Shown here piece by piece: positions 1-5,038 of a DNA stretch of 5,038 nucleotides. Position 1 is the stretch's first letter. Every line of letters begins with the position of its first letter. A program made the position numbers and the translations under genes. The notes below the pieces were generated by a model. It saw nothing but the letters and a program-made list of their open reading frames with translations. It searched no databases and was not told the origin of the DNA. Location of the stretch: contig NZ_DCAO01000135.1 in NCBI RefSeq assembly GCF_002311515.1, positions 11,642-16,679 on the forward strand. Reading direction: 5' to 3'. Source of the DNA: Thalassospira sp. UBA1131 (GTDB lineage: Bacteria > Pseudomonadota > Alphaproteobacteria > Rhodospirillales > Thalassospiraceae).

Positions 1-23
1 ATACCGTCATCCCGCCAATCCAT
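1..23 (-). CDS. recO: DNA repair protein RecO, 5' end only (partial)
   Basis: The ATG lies at 23-21 and only the first seven complete codons are in the window, reading M-D-W-R-D-D-G. Alphaproteobacterial RecO proteins typically begin with a very similar M-(E/D)-W-R-D-(E/D)-G stretch followed by I-V-L, and recO commonly follows era, so both sequence and position support the call. An AAGG ribosome binding site at 34-31 overlaps the stop codon of the preceding small gene and sits 7 nt from the ATG, which is good spacing. RecO works with RecR to load RecA on SSB-coated single-stranded DNA during gap repair (family knowledge). The gene continues beyond position 1, so no domain can be inspected and the call rests on seven residues plus context. 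Confidence 0.72.
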
Positions 24-32
24 CCGCGTACC

Positions 33-200
33 TTAGAAAAAGCCGCTGGGTACAATGAGGCGGGTCACAAGGAAAAAGAACCCGAGCAGGCAGGACGCAA
101 GACTAAACAACGCCAGACCGAACACAACCTTGCGCAGGATCGGGCGGTTCGGGATTTCTTCGATGGCATCAGACAGCGGATCAGATGAGTCATTACGCAT
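33..200 (-). CDS. Small single-pass membrane protein, 55 aa, function unknown
   Basis: I do not recognise this protein. It starts M-R-N-D-S-S-D, with an acidic, polar N-terminal part (about residues 1-19), then a short basic stretch (R-K at 23-24) and one hydrophobic segment at about 25-51 rich in Leu, Phe, Val and Gly, ending P-S-G-F-F. This predicts one transmembrane helix; by the positive-inside rule the N-terminus would be cytoplasmic. The start is well supported: a strong GGTGGAGG ribosome binding site lies 9 nt upstream, and the ATG overlaps the stop of the 76-aa gene (TAATG), suggesting translational coupling. recO begins 9 bp after its stop. The good ribosome binding site and tight packing argue for a real gene, but its role is unknown. 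It may act with its 76-aa neighbour, which is inference only. Confidence 0.75.
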   Translation of the reverse strand: MRNDSSDPLSDAIEEIPNRPILRKVVFGLALFSLASCLLGFFFLVTRLIVPSGFF

Positions 201-430
201 TAGGTCGGGCCTCCACCCGTCATGCGCCAGAAAAGGCCCAGCACAAAGACGGCGATCGCAATCAGAAGTGCAATCAGGTTAAGCGGTTTGTGCAGGAACG
301 ATTTTTCACGTTGCACAGACGCACTGGAATTGCGGTTACGGAACGGACGTCTGGCGACGCGCGCAACAATCATTGCGGCAGCAGCGCCAACAATGATCAT
401 GACAATTCCCCAGACGGATCCGATTTCCAT
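200..430 (-). CDS. Small two-pass membrane protein, 76 aa, function unknown
   Basis: I do not recognise a named family. The protein has two clear hydrophobic segments, at about residues 5-24 (Ile/Val/Ala-rich) and 50-68 (Leu/Ile/Val-rich), separated by a strongly basic linker (about 26-48, with R-R-P-F-R-N-R-N and later R-E-K). This predicts a helical hairpin with the loop in the cytoplasm and both ends outside; there is no cleavable signal peptide. The ATG at 430-428 is preceded in frame by TAA two codons upstream, so the start cannot lie further upstream. The ribosome binding site is poor (GGG, 6 nt from the ATG). The gene begins 49 bp after era, and its stop overlaps the next start by one base. 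A conserved gene of the era-recO interval is likely, but no function can be assigned. Confidence 0.78.
   Translation of the reverse strand: MEIGSVWGIVMIIVGAAAAMIVARVARRPFRNRNSSASVQREKSFLHKPLNLIALLIAIAVFVLGLFWRMTGGGPT
210..217 (-). promoter_or_regulatory. Strong ribosome binding site of the 55-aa gene
   Basis: The minus strand reads GGTGGAGG here, complementary to the 16S rRNA tail, with its 3' edge 9 nt from the ATG at 200-198. It lies inside the last codons of the 76-aa gene, where the same bases help encode its Gly-rich C-terminus (T-G-G-G-P-T). It fixes the start of the small downstream gene and supports its being translated. Confidence 0.75.
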
Positions 431-479
431 TACTTACCCGGCAATTTGTGGTCACTCGATACGGGACCAGTCAACGCGA

Positions 480-1418
480 TCAGGCGTTGTGATCAAGACC
501 CCACATGGCAAAGCGGTTGGGATCATCGCCCCAGTTTTCACGCACCTTCACAAACAGGAACAAATGTACCCGGCGTTCGAAAATGGCTTCAAGTTCCTTG
601 CGGGCGTCACTGCCAAGCGCCTTGATACGTTTGCCACCCTTGCCAAGGATGATCGCCTTCTGGCCTTCACGCTCAACAAAGATGGTCTGCTCAAGCTTGA
701 CCGATCCATCCTTACGCTCTTCCCAAAGCTCGGTCTCGACCGTTGCGGAATAAGGGAGTTCCTGCTGAAGCTGGTAATAAAGCTTTTCACGGGTAATTTC
801 GGCCGCAAGCAGTCGCAGCGGCATATCCGAAACATCGTCTTCCGGGAACATCCACGGGCCATCGGGCATCTTGGCGGCAAGGAAATTCACCAGATCCTGC
901 GTACCCGCACCCTTTTTGGCCGAAATCATAAAGACATCGGTAAAGACTTCGTGGGCAAACAGGTCTTGGGACAGACGCAGAAGCTTTTCCTTGTCGGAAA
1001 CTTTGTCGACCTTGTTCAACGCCAGGATCGCCTTGCGGTTCTGTTCCTTAAGCGTCTTGATGATGGCCAGATCTTCGTCCGTGATGCCGCTTCCGGCATC
1101 AATCACCAGAACAACAAGGTCTGCGTCATCTGCCCCATTCCAGGCGGCCTTGACCATCGCGCGGTCAAGACGGCGTTTGGGTGCAAAGATGCCCGGCGTA
1201 TCAATGAAAACAATCTGCGCGTCTTCGGTCATGACGATACCGCGCACGCGCGTTCGTGTCGTCTGGACCTTCGGCGAGACGATGGACACTTTCGTACCAA
1301 CCAACTGGTTCAAAAGCGTCGATTTGCCGGCATTCGGCGCACCAACGAGGGCCACAAAGCCACAACGTTGCTGATAAGGTAATCTGTCTTCGGCCACCGG
1401 TGTGGGAACCTCATTCAT
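480..1418 (-). CDS. era: GTPase Era, ribosome small-subunit assembly factor
   Basis: Era binds the 3' end of 16S rRNA and assists 30S subunit maturation (family knowledge). Numbering from the ATG at 1418 (312 aa, usual length about 300), I see the P-loop G-A-P-N-A-G-K-S at 26-33, the switch I T-T-R at 53-55, D-T-P-G at 73-76, N-K-V-D at 135-138 and S-A-K at 166-168, followed by the C-terminal KH RNA-binding domain with G-K-G-G-K-R-I-K at 259-266. The C-terminus ends with a typical Era tail (R-E-N-W-G-D-D-P, about 294-301). The start overlaps the rnc stop by 8 bp, suggesting coupling. A GTG directly precedes the ATG (1421-1419); a weak GGA lies 8 nt from the GTG and 11 nt from the ATG, so either start is possible, and the difference is one residue. 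All G motifs are intact. Confidence 0.98.
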   Translation of the reverse strand: MNEVPTPVAEDRLPYQQRCGFVALVGAPNAGKSTLLNQLVGTKVSIVSPKVQTTRTRVRGIVMTEDAQIVFIDTPGIFAPKRRLDRAMVKAAWNGADDADLVVLVIDAGSGITDEDLAIIKTLKEQNRKAILALNKVDKVSDKEKLLRLSQDLFAHEVFTDVFMISAKKGAGTQDLVNFLAAKMPDGPWMFPEDDVSDMPLRLLAAEITREKLYYQLQQELPYSATVETELWEERKDGSVKLEQTIFVEREGQKAIILGKGGKRIKALGSDARKELEAIFERRVHLFLFVKVRENWGDDPNRFAMWGLDHNA

Positions 1419-2094
1419 CACTAAGTTTATCCAACATCAATTTTGCGGCGAGTTGTTCCGCTTCGCGTTTCGATTTGCCTTCGGCACTGACACTGTCACC
1501 GTCGCCGGTCGTCAGTTCGATGGTAAATAACGGCGCGTGGGCCGGGCCTTCACGGCCGACCATCTCGTATTTCGGTAACGGCTTGCCCCGCCCTTGCAGC
1601 CATTCCTGCAATTGCGTTTTGGCATCCTGCGGCGGCTTGTTGGCTTCATCCAAAAGCGGCGTCCAAAGCTTTTCAATAAAACGCCGCGCCGGTTCAAGAC
1701 CACCGTCAAGATAGAGTGCGGCAATCACCGCCTCCATGCAATCAGATAAAATCGCCGGATTGGTATCAGCCCCTGCTGCGCGTTCACCCTTTGCCATCTG
1801 GATGTGTTCACCCAGTTTGATCTGTTCTGCCACGCGCGCCAAAGTCTCACGACGCACCAGTGCGACAAACCGTTTGGCCATGGCCCCTTCGCGCTCACGC
1901 CCGAACCGGGTATAAAGCATCTCGGCCACGACAAGACCCAGCACACGGTCGCCAAGAAACTCAAGGCGCTCGTTACCGCCGCTTAGCATATCCTTGCCCT
2001 TGGCGGCACTACGATGGGTCAGTGCCACACGTAAAAGATCGGGATCGGAAAAACCGTGATCAATCTCGGCGATCACCGGCAAGCCGTCGCTCAT
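1411..2094 (-). CDS. rnc: Ribonuclease III
   Basis: RNase III is a homodimeric, Mg2+-dependent endonuclease that cuts double-stranded RNA, including the precursors of 16S and 23S rRNA. The 227-aa protein has the usual length. The signature N-E-R-L-E-F-L-G-D is at 41-49; by alignment to the E. coli enzyme, E42, E45, D49, D118 and E121 are the metal-binding and catalytic residues and all are present. The C-terminal double-stranded RNA binding domain spans about 157-225, ending in the typical A-E-G-x-S-K-R-E-A-E-Q-x-A-A helix (204-217). The ATG overlaps the lepB stop by one base (TGATG) and has a strong AGGGGG ribosome binding site 7 nt upstream. The stop lies inside the start of era, so rnc and era are probably coupled; they are neighbours in many Proteobacteria. 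Confidence 0.98.
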   Translation of the reverse strand: MSDGLPVIAEIDHGFSDPDLLRVALTHRSAAKGKDMLSGGNERLEFLGDRVLGLVVAEMLYTRFGREREGAMAKRFVALVRRETLARVAEQIKLGEHIQMAKGERAAGADTNPAILSDCMEAVIAALYLDGGLEPARRFIEKLWTPLLDEANKPPQDAKTQLQEWLQGRGKPLPKYEMVGREGPAHAPLFTIELTTGDGDSVSAEGKSKREAEQLAAKLMLDKLSDE

Positions 2095-2840
2095 CAGTTA
2101 ACCCCCTGGAACAGGCGATCAAAGCGGATGCTGCCAAGGTCATAAACCGGCTGGGAGCTGTCCTTGGAATAGAACAGGAATTCTGCACGACCGACCAGGT
2201 TTTCAATCGGAACAAACCGGAAGCGCGACGGGAAGGCACGGCTGTCTGCCGAATTGTCGCGGTTATCACCCATCATGAAGAAATGACCTTCCGGTACGGT
2301 GAAAGCTTCGGTGTTGTCGCTCGGTCCCTGATCGCCAAACATCTCAAGAATGCGATGCACACGGCCATTGGGCAGGGTTTCGATATATTGCGGTACTGCG
2401 GCTGATCGCCCGCCACCATCGGTCAGGATGTAATCCTCGATGCGCTCGCGCTCGATCATCTTGTTATTGATGTAAAGGCGGCCTTCCTTGACCTGAACCG
2501 TATCGCCCGGCAGACCAATCACACGCTTGATGTAATCCTGCGAGGTATCAGACGGCAGCTTAAAGACAACCACATCGCCACGTTCCGGTTCGCTTTCAAA
2601 TACACGGCCCGGAATGATCGGCAGGCTGAACGGCATGCTGTGCTTCGAATACCCATAAGAGAATTTCGACACAAACAGGTAATCCCCTACCAGCAAGGTC
2701 GGGATCATCGAGCCAGACGGAATATTAAACGGTTCGAAAGCAAAGGTCCGAACCATAAGTGCAATGACAATGGCCCAGAAAACGGTCTTCAAGGTGTCGA
2801 GCAAACCACCCGTTTTCTTCTTATGCACAAGCTTTTCCAT
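2094..2840 (-). CDS. lepB: Signal peptidase I (leader peptidase)
   Basis: This inner-membrane serine protease removes signal peptides from exported proteins using a Ser-Lys dyad. Numbered from the ATG at 2840 (248 aa), a basic N-terminus (K-K-K-T at 7-10) precedes one membrane anchor at about 17-33. Then come box B P-S-G-S-M-I-P-T-L at 41-49 with the nucleophile S44, box D D-Y-I-K-R-V-I-G-L-P-G-D at 102-113 with the general base K105, and box E G-D-N-R-D-N-S-A-D-S-R at 191-201. The single anchor is typical of alphaproteobacterial enzymes, whereas the E. coli one has two. The start is uncertain: an in-frame TTG at 2855 would add five residues (254 codons counting the stop), but neither start has a clear ribosome binding site, and ATG is preferred because the M-E-K opening fits the family. 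The stop overlaps the rnc start by one base. Confidence 0.97.
   Translation of the reverse strand: MEKLVHKKKTGGLLDTLKTVFWAIVIALMVRTFAFEPFNIPSGSMIPTLLVGDYLFVSKFSYGYSKHSMPFSLPIIPGRVFESEPERGDVVVFKLPSDTSQDYIKRVIGLPGDTVQVKEGRLYINNKMIERERIEDYILTDGGGRSAAVPQYIETLPNGRVHRILEMFGDQGPSDNTEAFTVPEGHFFMMGDNRDNSADSRAFPSRFRFVPIENLVGRAEFLFYSKDSSQPVYDLGSIRFDRLFQGVN
2102..2107 (-). promoter_or_regulatory. Strong ribosome binding site of rnc
   Basis: The minus strand reads AGGGGG, 7 nt before the rnc ATG. It lies within the last codons of lepB (encoding the end of Q-G-V-N), so rnc needs no leader of its own. It fixes the rnc start at 2094. Confidence 0.7.
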
Positions 2841-2865
2841 TCCGTGTTCAACCAATCAATTTTTG

Positions 2866-3261
2866 TCAATCTGCCGAAATCACAACGACCGCATTGGCCA
2901 TCGGATATTCGTCCGTCAGGGTCACATACACAGAGGCAGTTTTCCCATCCGGGGTCAATTCTTCAAGTCGTGCTTGCGCACCTTCAATCAAAACCATATC
3001 GGGCTTGCCGCTGGGCTGATGTACCACACCCATGGTGTTATGATAAACACCGCGGCGAAAACCTGTCCCAAGCGCCTTTGAACAGGCTTCCTTGGCGGCA
3101 AACGCCATGGCAAGCGACGAGGCAGTCCGGTGCGGCTTGCGTTTGGCACGCGCAATCTCGATATCGGTAAAGACACGCTTCATGAAACGCTCACCATGGC
3201 GTTCAAGAGTAGCCTCTATCCGACGGATATCGCATAAATCTGTGCCAATCCCAATGATCAT
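2866..3261 (-). CDS. acpS: Holo-[acyl-carrier-protein] synthase
   Basis: AcpS transfers the 4'-phosphopantetheine arm of coenzyme A to a serine of apo-ACP, activating it for fatty acid synthesis in the cytoplasm. The 131-aa length is normal for the trimeric AcpS type. The N-terminal I-G-I-G-T-D-L at 3-9 carries the Mg2+-binding D8, and the second motif F-A-A-K-E-A at 54-59 carries E58; both metal ligands and the following K-A-L-G-T-G-F (62-68) are present. The C-terminal strand A-V-V-V-I-S is also typical. The ATG follows the pdxJ TAA with no intervening base; a weak CAGG lies 10 nt upstream inside pdxJ. pdxJ-acpS adjacency is widespread in Proteobacteria and supports the call. lepB follows after 25 bp. 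Confidence 0.97.
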   Translation of the reverse strand: MIIGIGTDLCDIRRIEATLERHGERFMKRVFTDIEIARAKRKPHRTASSLAMAFAAKEACSKALGTGFRRGVYHNTMGVVHQPSGKPDMVLIEGAQARLEELTPDGKTASVYVTLTDEYPMANAVVVISAD

Positions 3262-4011
3262 TTACGCATAACCTGCCTGCGTGCGAGCTTCATCCATCAA
3301 ACGGCGCATTTCGGCAATCGCCGCTTCAAGCCCGACAAACACCGCCTCACCAATCAGGAAATGCCCGATATTAAGCTCGGCAATTTCCGGCATGGCGGCA
3401 ATCGGCTTGACGGTTTCGAAATTCAAACCGTGACCGGCGTGAATTTCAAGTCCGATCCCTGCCCCATATTGCACAGCATGGCGGATACGGTCCAGTTCGC
3501 GGGCGCGTTCTTCGTCGGTCTTCGCATCGCAATAGGCCCCGGTATGGATTTCCACCACCGGCGCACCGAGGCTTTTGGCCGCATCAAGCTGTGCTTCGGA
3601 TGCCTCGATAAACAGTGAAACGCGAATGCCGGCATCACCAAGGTCCGAGACAAAACGTTTCAGATGGTTATGCCCACCGGCAACATCCAGCCCGCCTTCG
3701 GTCGTGCGTTCTTCGCGTTTTTCCGGCACCAGGCAAACCGCGTGCGGCTTGGTCTGAATTGCGATGGCCAGCATTTCATCGGTTGCCGCCATCTCGAAAT
3801 TAAGCGGCAAATCAACTTCTTCGCGCAGGCGCTGCATATCCGCATCACGGATATGGCGACGGTCTTCGCGCAAGTGTGCCGTAATCCCATCCACACCAGC
3901 CGCCTTTGCAAGCTCTGCTGCCCGCACCGGGTCGGGCAGATCGCCGCCGCGGGCGTTTCGAATGGTCGCAACATGGTCAATATTGACCCCGAGGCGCAGC
4001 TTCGCATTCAT
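3262..4011 (-). CDS. pdxJ: Pyridoxine 5'-phosphate synthase
   Basis: PdxJ condenses 3-amino-2-oxopropyl phosphate with 1-deoxy-D-xylulose 5-phosphate to give pyridoxine 5'-phosphate, the ring-closing step of the DXP-dependent vitamin B6 route. The 249-aa TIM-barrel protein has normal length. Visible family motifs are N-I-D-H-V-A-T-I-R-N-A-R at 10-21, H-L-R-E-D-R-R-H-I at 46-54, F-E-M-A at 72-75, L-V-P-E-K-R-E-E at 94-101, H-T-G-A-Y at 156-160, H-A-G-H-G-L-N at 191-197 and E-L-N-I-G-H at 212-217. H46, E73 and H194 correspond to the catalytic H45, E72 and H193 of the E. coli enzyme. The start has an AGGA site 9 nt upstream and overlaps the DUF2062 stop in an ATGA, implying coupled translation. 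The presence of pdxJ implies the DXP-type pathway in this organism. Confidence 0.98.
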   Translation of the reverse strand: MNAKLRLGVNIDHVATIRNARGGDLPDPVRAAELAKAAGVDGITAHLREDRRHIRDADMQRLREEVDLPLNFEMAATDEMLAIAIQTKPHAVCLVPEKREERTTEGGLDVAGGHNHLKRFVSDLGDAGIRVSLFIEASEAQLDAAKSLGAPVVEIHTGAYCDAKTDEERARELDRIRHAVQYGAGIGLEIHAGHGLNFETVKPIAAMPEIAELNIGHFLIGEAVFVGLEAAIAEMRRLMDEARTQAGYA

Positions 4012-4718
4012 GATGTTTCATCCTGCTTTTTGGTGGCGTGCTTTGCGGCGGTTCCGATCTTTTCCTTGGCACTTTCAAGCATCGGGCCAAGGCCATGACG
4101 CTCGGTCTTTTTCATCCGGCGCAAGATGCGGTTATGGCGATAGATCACAACCGCACGGCGGATCGGGAAGTAAAACAGTATCCAGATAACAATCGTTGTC
4201 GGAATACAGCCAACCACCATCGGCCAGATGATATCAACAATGCTGGCCCAGAGTTGCCCCAGTGCCTGCTGATCACTGACATCCCAGTTACCGAAAATAA
4301 GCCCGCCGCCGACATAATTCAGACCCAGGACAACAAATTCCCACAGCACCGCCATATCGAAATGCACTGTCGAACTTGCCGAATGCGCGCCAAGGATCCA
4401 GTTGCCGCAGGTATAAAGCCACAACCAGATAAACGGAAACGTCCAGGGATTGCCAACCACTGTCCCCAACAGGGATGCCACCACGTTACTGCGCGTCAAA
4501 AGGCTCAGCAGTGTCGATATAACAAAGTGGAACCCGATAAACGGCGTGAAAGACACCGCCGCCCCGATCGCAAAACCCGATGCGATGCTATAGGGCGATC
4601 CGGGCAAACGGGCGACCCGATGGGCAAAATACTGTGACGAACGACGCCATCCGCCGCGCGGCCATACCACGTTGCGTACACGCTGAAAGGATGAAGGTTT
4701 GCTGCGGCGCCGAAACAT
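4008..4718 (-). CDS. DUF2062 domain membrane protein
   Basis: This 236-aa protein matches what I know of DUF2062 (an uncharacterised integral membrane family). It opens M-F-R-R-R with a basic cytoplasmic region (1-40), then the family motif S-P-Y-S-I-A-S-G-F-A at 41-50 continuing to S-F-T-P-F-I-G-F-H-F at 56-65, and V-G-N-P-W-T-F-P-F-I-W at 88-98. Hydrophobic segments are at about 44-74, 78-104, 124-142 and 158-186, followed by a charged, Lys/Arg-rich tail (187-236). No enzymatic residues are recognised and no function is known. An in-frame TGA lies three codons before the ATG, so the start cannot be further upstream, yet no ribosome binding site is visible before it. The stop overlaps the pdxJ start by 4 bp, making it the probable first gene of the cluster running to recO. 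Confidence 0.93.
   Translation of the reverse strand: MFRRRSKPSSFQRVRNVVWPRGGWRRSSQYFAHRVARLPGSPYSIASGFAIGAAVSFTPFIGFHFVISTLLSLLTRSNVVASLLGTVVGNPWTFPFIWLWLYTCGNWILGAHSASSTVHFDMAVLWEFVVLGLNYVGGGLIFGNWDVSDQQALGQLWASIVDIIWPMVVGCIPTTIVIWILFYFPIRRAVVIYRHNRILRRMKKTERHGLGPMLESAKEKIGTAAKHATKKQDETS
4021..4027 (-). promoter_or_regulatory. Ribosome binding site of pdxJ
   Basis: The minus strand reads AGCAGGA, with AGGA 9 nt before the pdxJ ATG. It lies inside the 3' end of the DUF2062 gene, consistent with read-through translation across the ATGA overlap, and it supports the pdxJ start at 4011. Confidence 0.55.
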
Positions 4719-4849
4719 GCGGGGTCAGTTCTGGATCTAATCACGTAATGCTGTAAAATCTTGAAGCATATGCGTAAGTGCTGACTGCGCGATTGGCAAG
4801 GCTTTTGCGCCAAATTCGCCTAAAAGGTGAAGGCGTTTACAGTTCGCCG
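4719..4849 (-). other. Intergenic gap between rsh and the DUF2062 gene
   Basis: This 131-bp stretch is the only intergenic space of note and the likeliest site for a promoter of the pdxJ-to-recO cluster. Near its rsh end is an inverted repeat, CGCCT at 4835-4831 and AGGCG at 4821-4817 on the minus strand (5-bp stem, 9-nt loop), but no T-run follows, so it is a weak terminator candidate at best. Around 4760-4778 there is an imperfect palindrome centred on GCATATGC (4766-4773). A TTGCCA at 4799-4794 resembles a -35 box, but no convincing -10 box is correctly spaced. No ORF, tRNA or riboswitch is recognisable here. Confidence 0.4.
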
Positions 4850-5038
4850 TCACCCGCGCGCGCGTTCAACGGCATTGACCACCGGTGTGGCACGCAATGC
4901 GGCAATGATATTGGTCAGGTGTTTGACATCGACCACATCGATATCAATCAGCATTTCAAAGAAGTCTGTCGTGCGATTGGTAAAGCGCAGATTGGTGATG
5001 TTGCCATGGTTCTTGGCAATCACGCTGGTGATTGAACT
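4850..5038 (-). CDS. rsh: RelA/SpoT-type (p)ppGpp synthetase/hydrolase, C-terminal end (partial)
   Basis: Only the last 62 codons and the TGA stop (4852-4850) are in the window; the gene continues beyond 5038. The frame reads as a C-terminal ACT domain: N-I-T-N-L-R-F at 13-19, F-F-E-M-L-I-D-I-D-V at 26-35, D-V-K-H-L at 37-41, then a helix I-I-A-A-L-R-A and the closing V-V-N-A-V-E-R-A-R-G. The string (I/V)-x-V-x-D-V-x-H-L followed by an I-x-x-L-R helix and a final V-x-R-x-x-G is typical of Rel/SpoT proteins. The ACT domain senses amino acids or ribosome state and tunes the synthetase and hydrolase halves (family knowledge). Alphaproteobacteria usually carry one bifunctional enzyme, named Rsh or SpoT; the catalytic domains are outside the window, so which activities remain cannot be judged. 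Confidence 0.9.
   Translation of the reverse strand, partial: SSITSVIAKNHGNITNLRFTNRTTDFFEMLIDIDVVDVKHLTNIIAALRATPVVNAVERARG

Noticed and set aside
449..469. Hairpin between era and the 76-aa gene (TGGTC / GACCA, 11-nt loop) as a terminator
   Set aside because: The stem is only 5 bp and is not followed by a T-run on the minus strand; genes continue in the same direction just after it.
222..1382. Long plus-strand open frame (386 codons) opposite era
   Set aside because: It is the antisense shadow of era, which has all GTPase and KH motifs. The plus-strand translation shows no recognisable domain and extends beyond era only through low-stop sequence.
1860..2405. Plus-strand open frame of 181 codons opposite rnc and lepB
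   Set aside because: It straddles two well-supported minus-strand genes and their junction, and its translation has no recognisable domain.
2640..3170. Plus-strand open frame of 176 codons opposite lepB and acpS
   Set aside because: It is antisense to motif-complete genes and has no domain signature.
4038..4637. Plus-strand open frame of 199 codons opposite the DUF2062 gene
   Set aside because: Its composition is polar and low in structure, with many Arg, Gln, Asp and His as expected from the complement of a membrane-protein gene; the DUF2062 motifs on the minus strand are clear.
4817..4835. Hairpin after rsh as a rho-independent terminator
   Set aside because: The stem is 5 bp with a 9-nt loop and the following sequence is AATTTGGCGC, not a T-run, so I do not list it as a terminator.
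4778..5035. Plus-strand open frame of 85 codons at the right end
   Set aside because: It is antisense to the ACT domain of rsh, which reads cleanly on the minus strand to its stop at 4850.
1..5038. CRISPR array, insertion sequence, prophage or other accessory system
   Set aside because: I found no spaced direct repeats, no transposase or phage motifs and no compositional break; the whole window reads as collinear housekeeping genes.

Overview
This window looks like an ordinary but dense piece of an alphaproteobacterial chromosome. Every gene I can support lies on the minus strand, so transcription runs from position 5038 towards 1. The layout is rsh (3' end) / DUF2062 gene / pdxJ / acpS / lepB / rnc / era / two small membrane-protein genes / recO (5' end). 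The order rsh, pdxJ, acpS, lepB, rnc, era, recO fits Alphaproteobacteria. Moderate GC content and the protein sequences suggest a marine Rhodospirillales member such as Thalassospira, but that genus call is inference from memory, not from a search.

Layout in transcription order: 5038-4850 is the C-terminal ACT domain of a RelA/SpoT-type (p)ppGpp synthetase/hydrolase. A 131-bp gap follows (4849-4719), the only sizeable intergenic space and the best place for a promoter of the downstream cluster. From 4718 on, the genes are packed as a probable operon. The DUF2062 membrane protein overlaps pdxJ by 4 bp (ATGA). pdxJ abuts acpS with no gap. acpS is followed after 25 bp by lepB, lepB overlaps rnc by 1 bp (TGATG), and rnc overlaps era by 8 bp. 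After era come 49 bp and then two small genes (76 and 55 aa) that overlap by 1 bp (TAATG). Nine bp later recO starts and runs off the window.

The cluster combines basic housekeeping tasks: pyridoxal phosphate synthesis (PdxJ), activation of acyl carrier protein (AcpS), signal-peptide removal at the inner membrane (LepB), double-stranded RNA and rRNA processing (RNase III), 30S maturation (Era) and recombinational repair (RecO). All catalytic motifs I checked are intact. I see no mobile elements, CRISPR arrays, tRNA or rRNA genes, and no sign of recent transfer. The least explained content is the pair of small membrane proteins wedged between era and recO.
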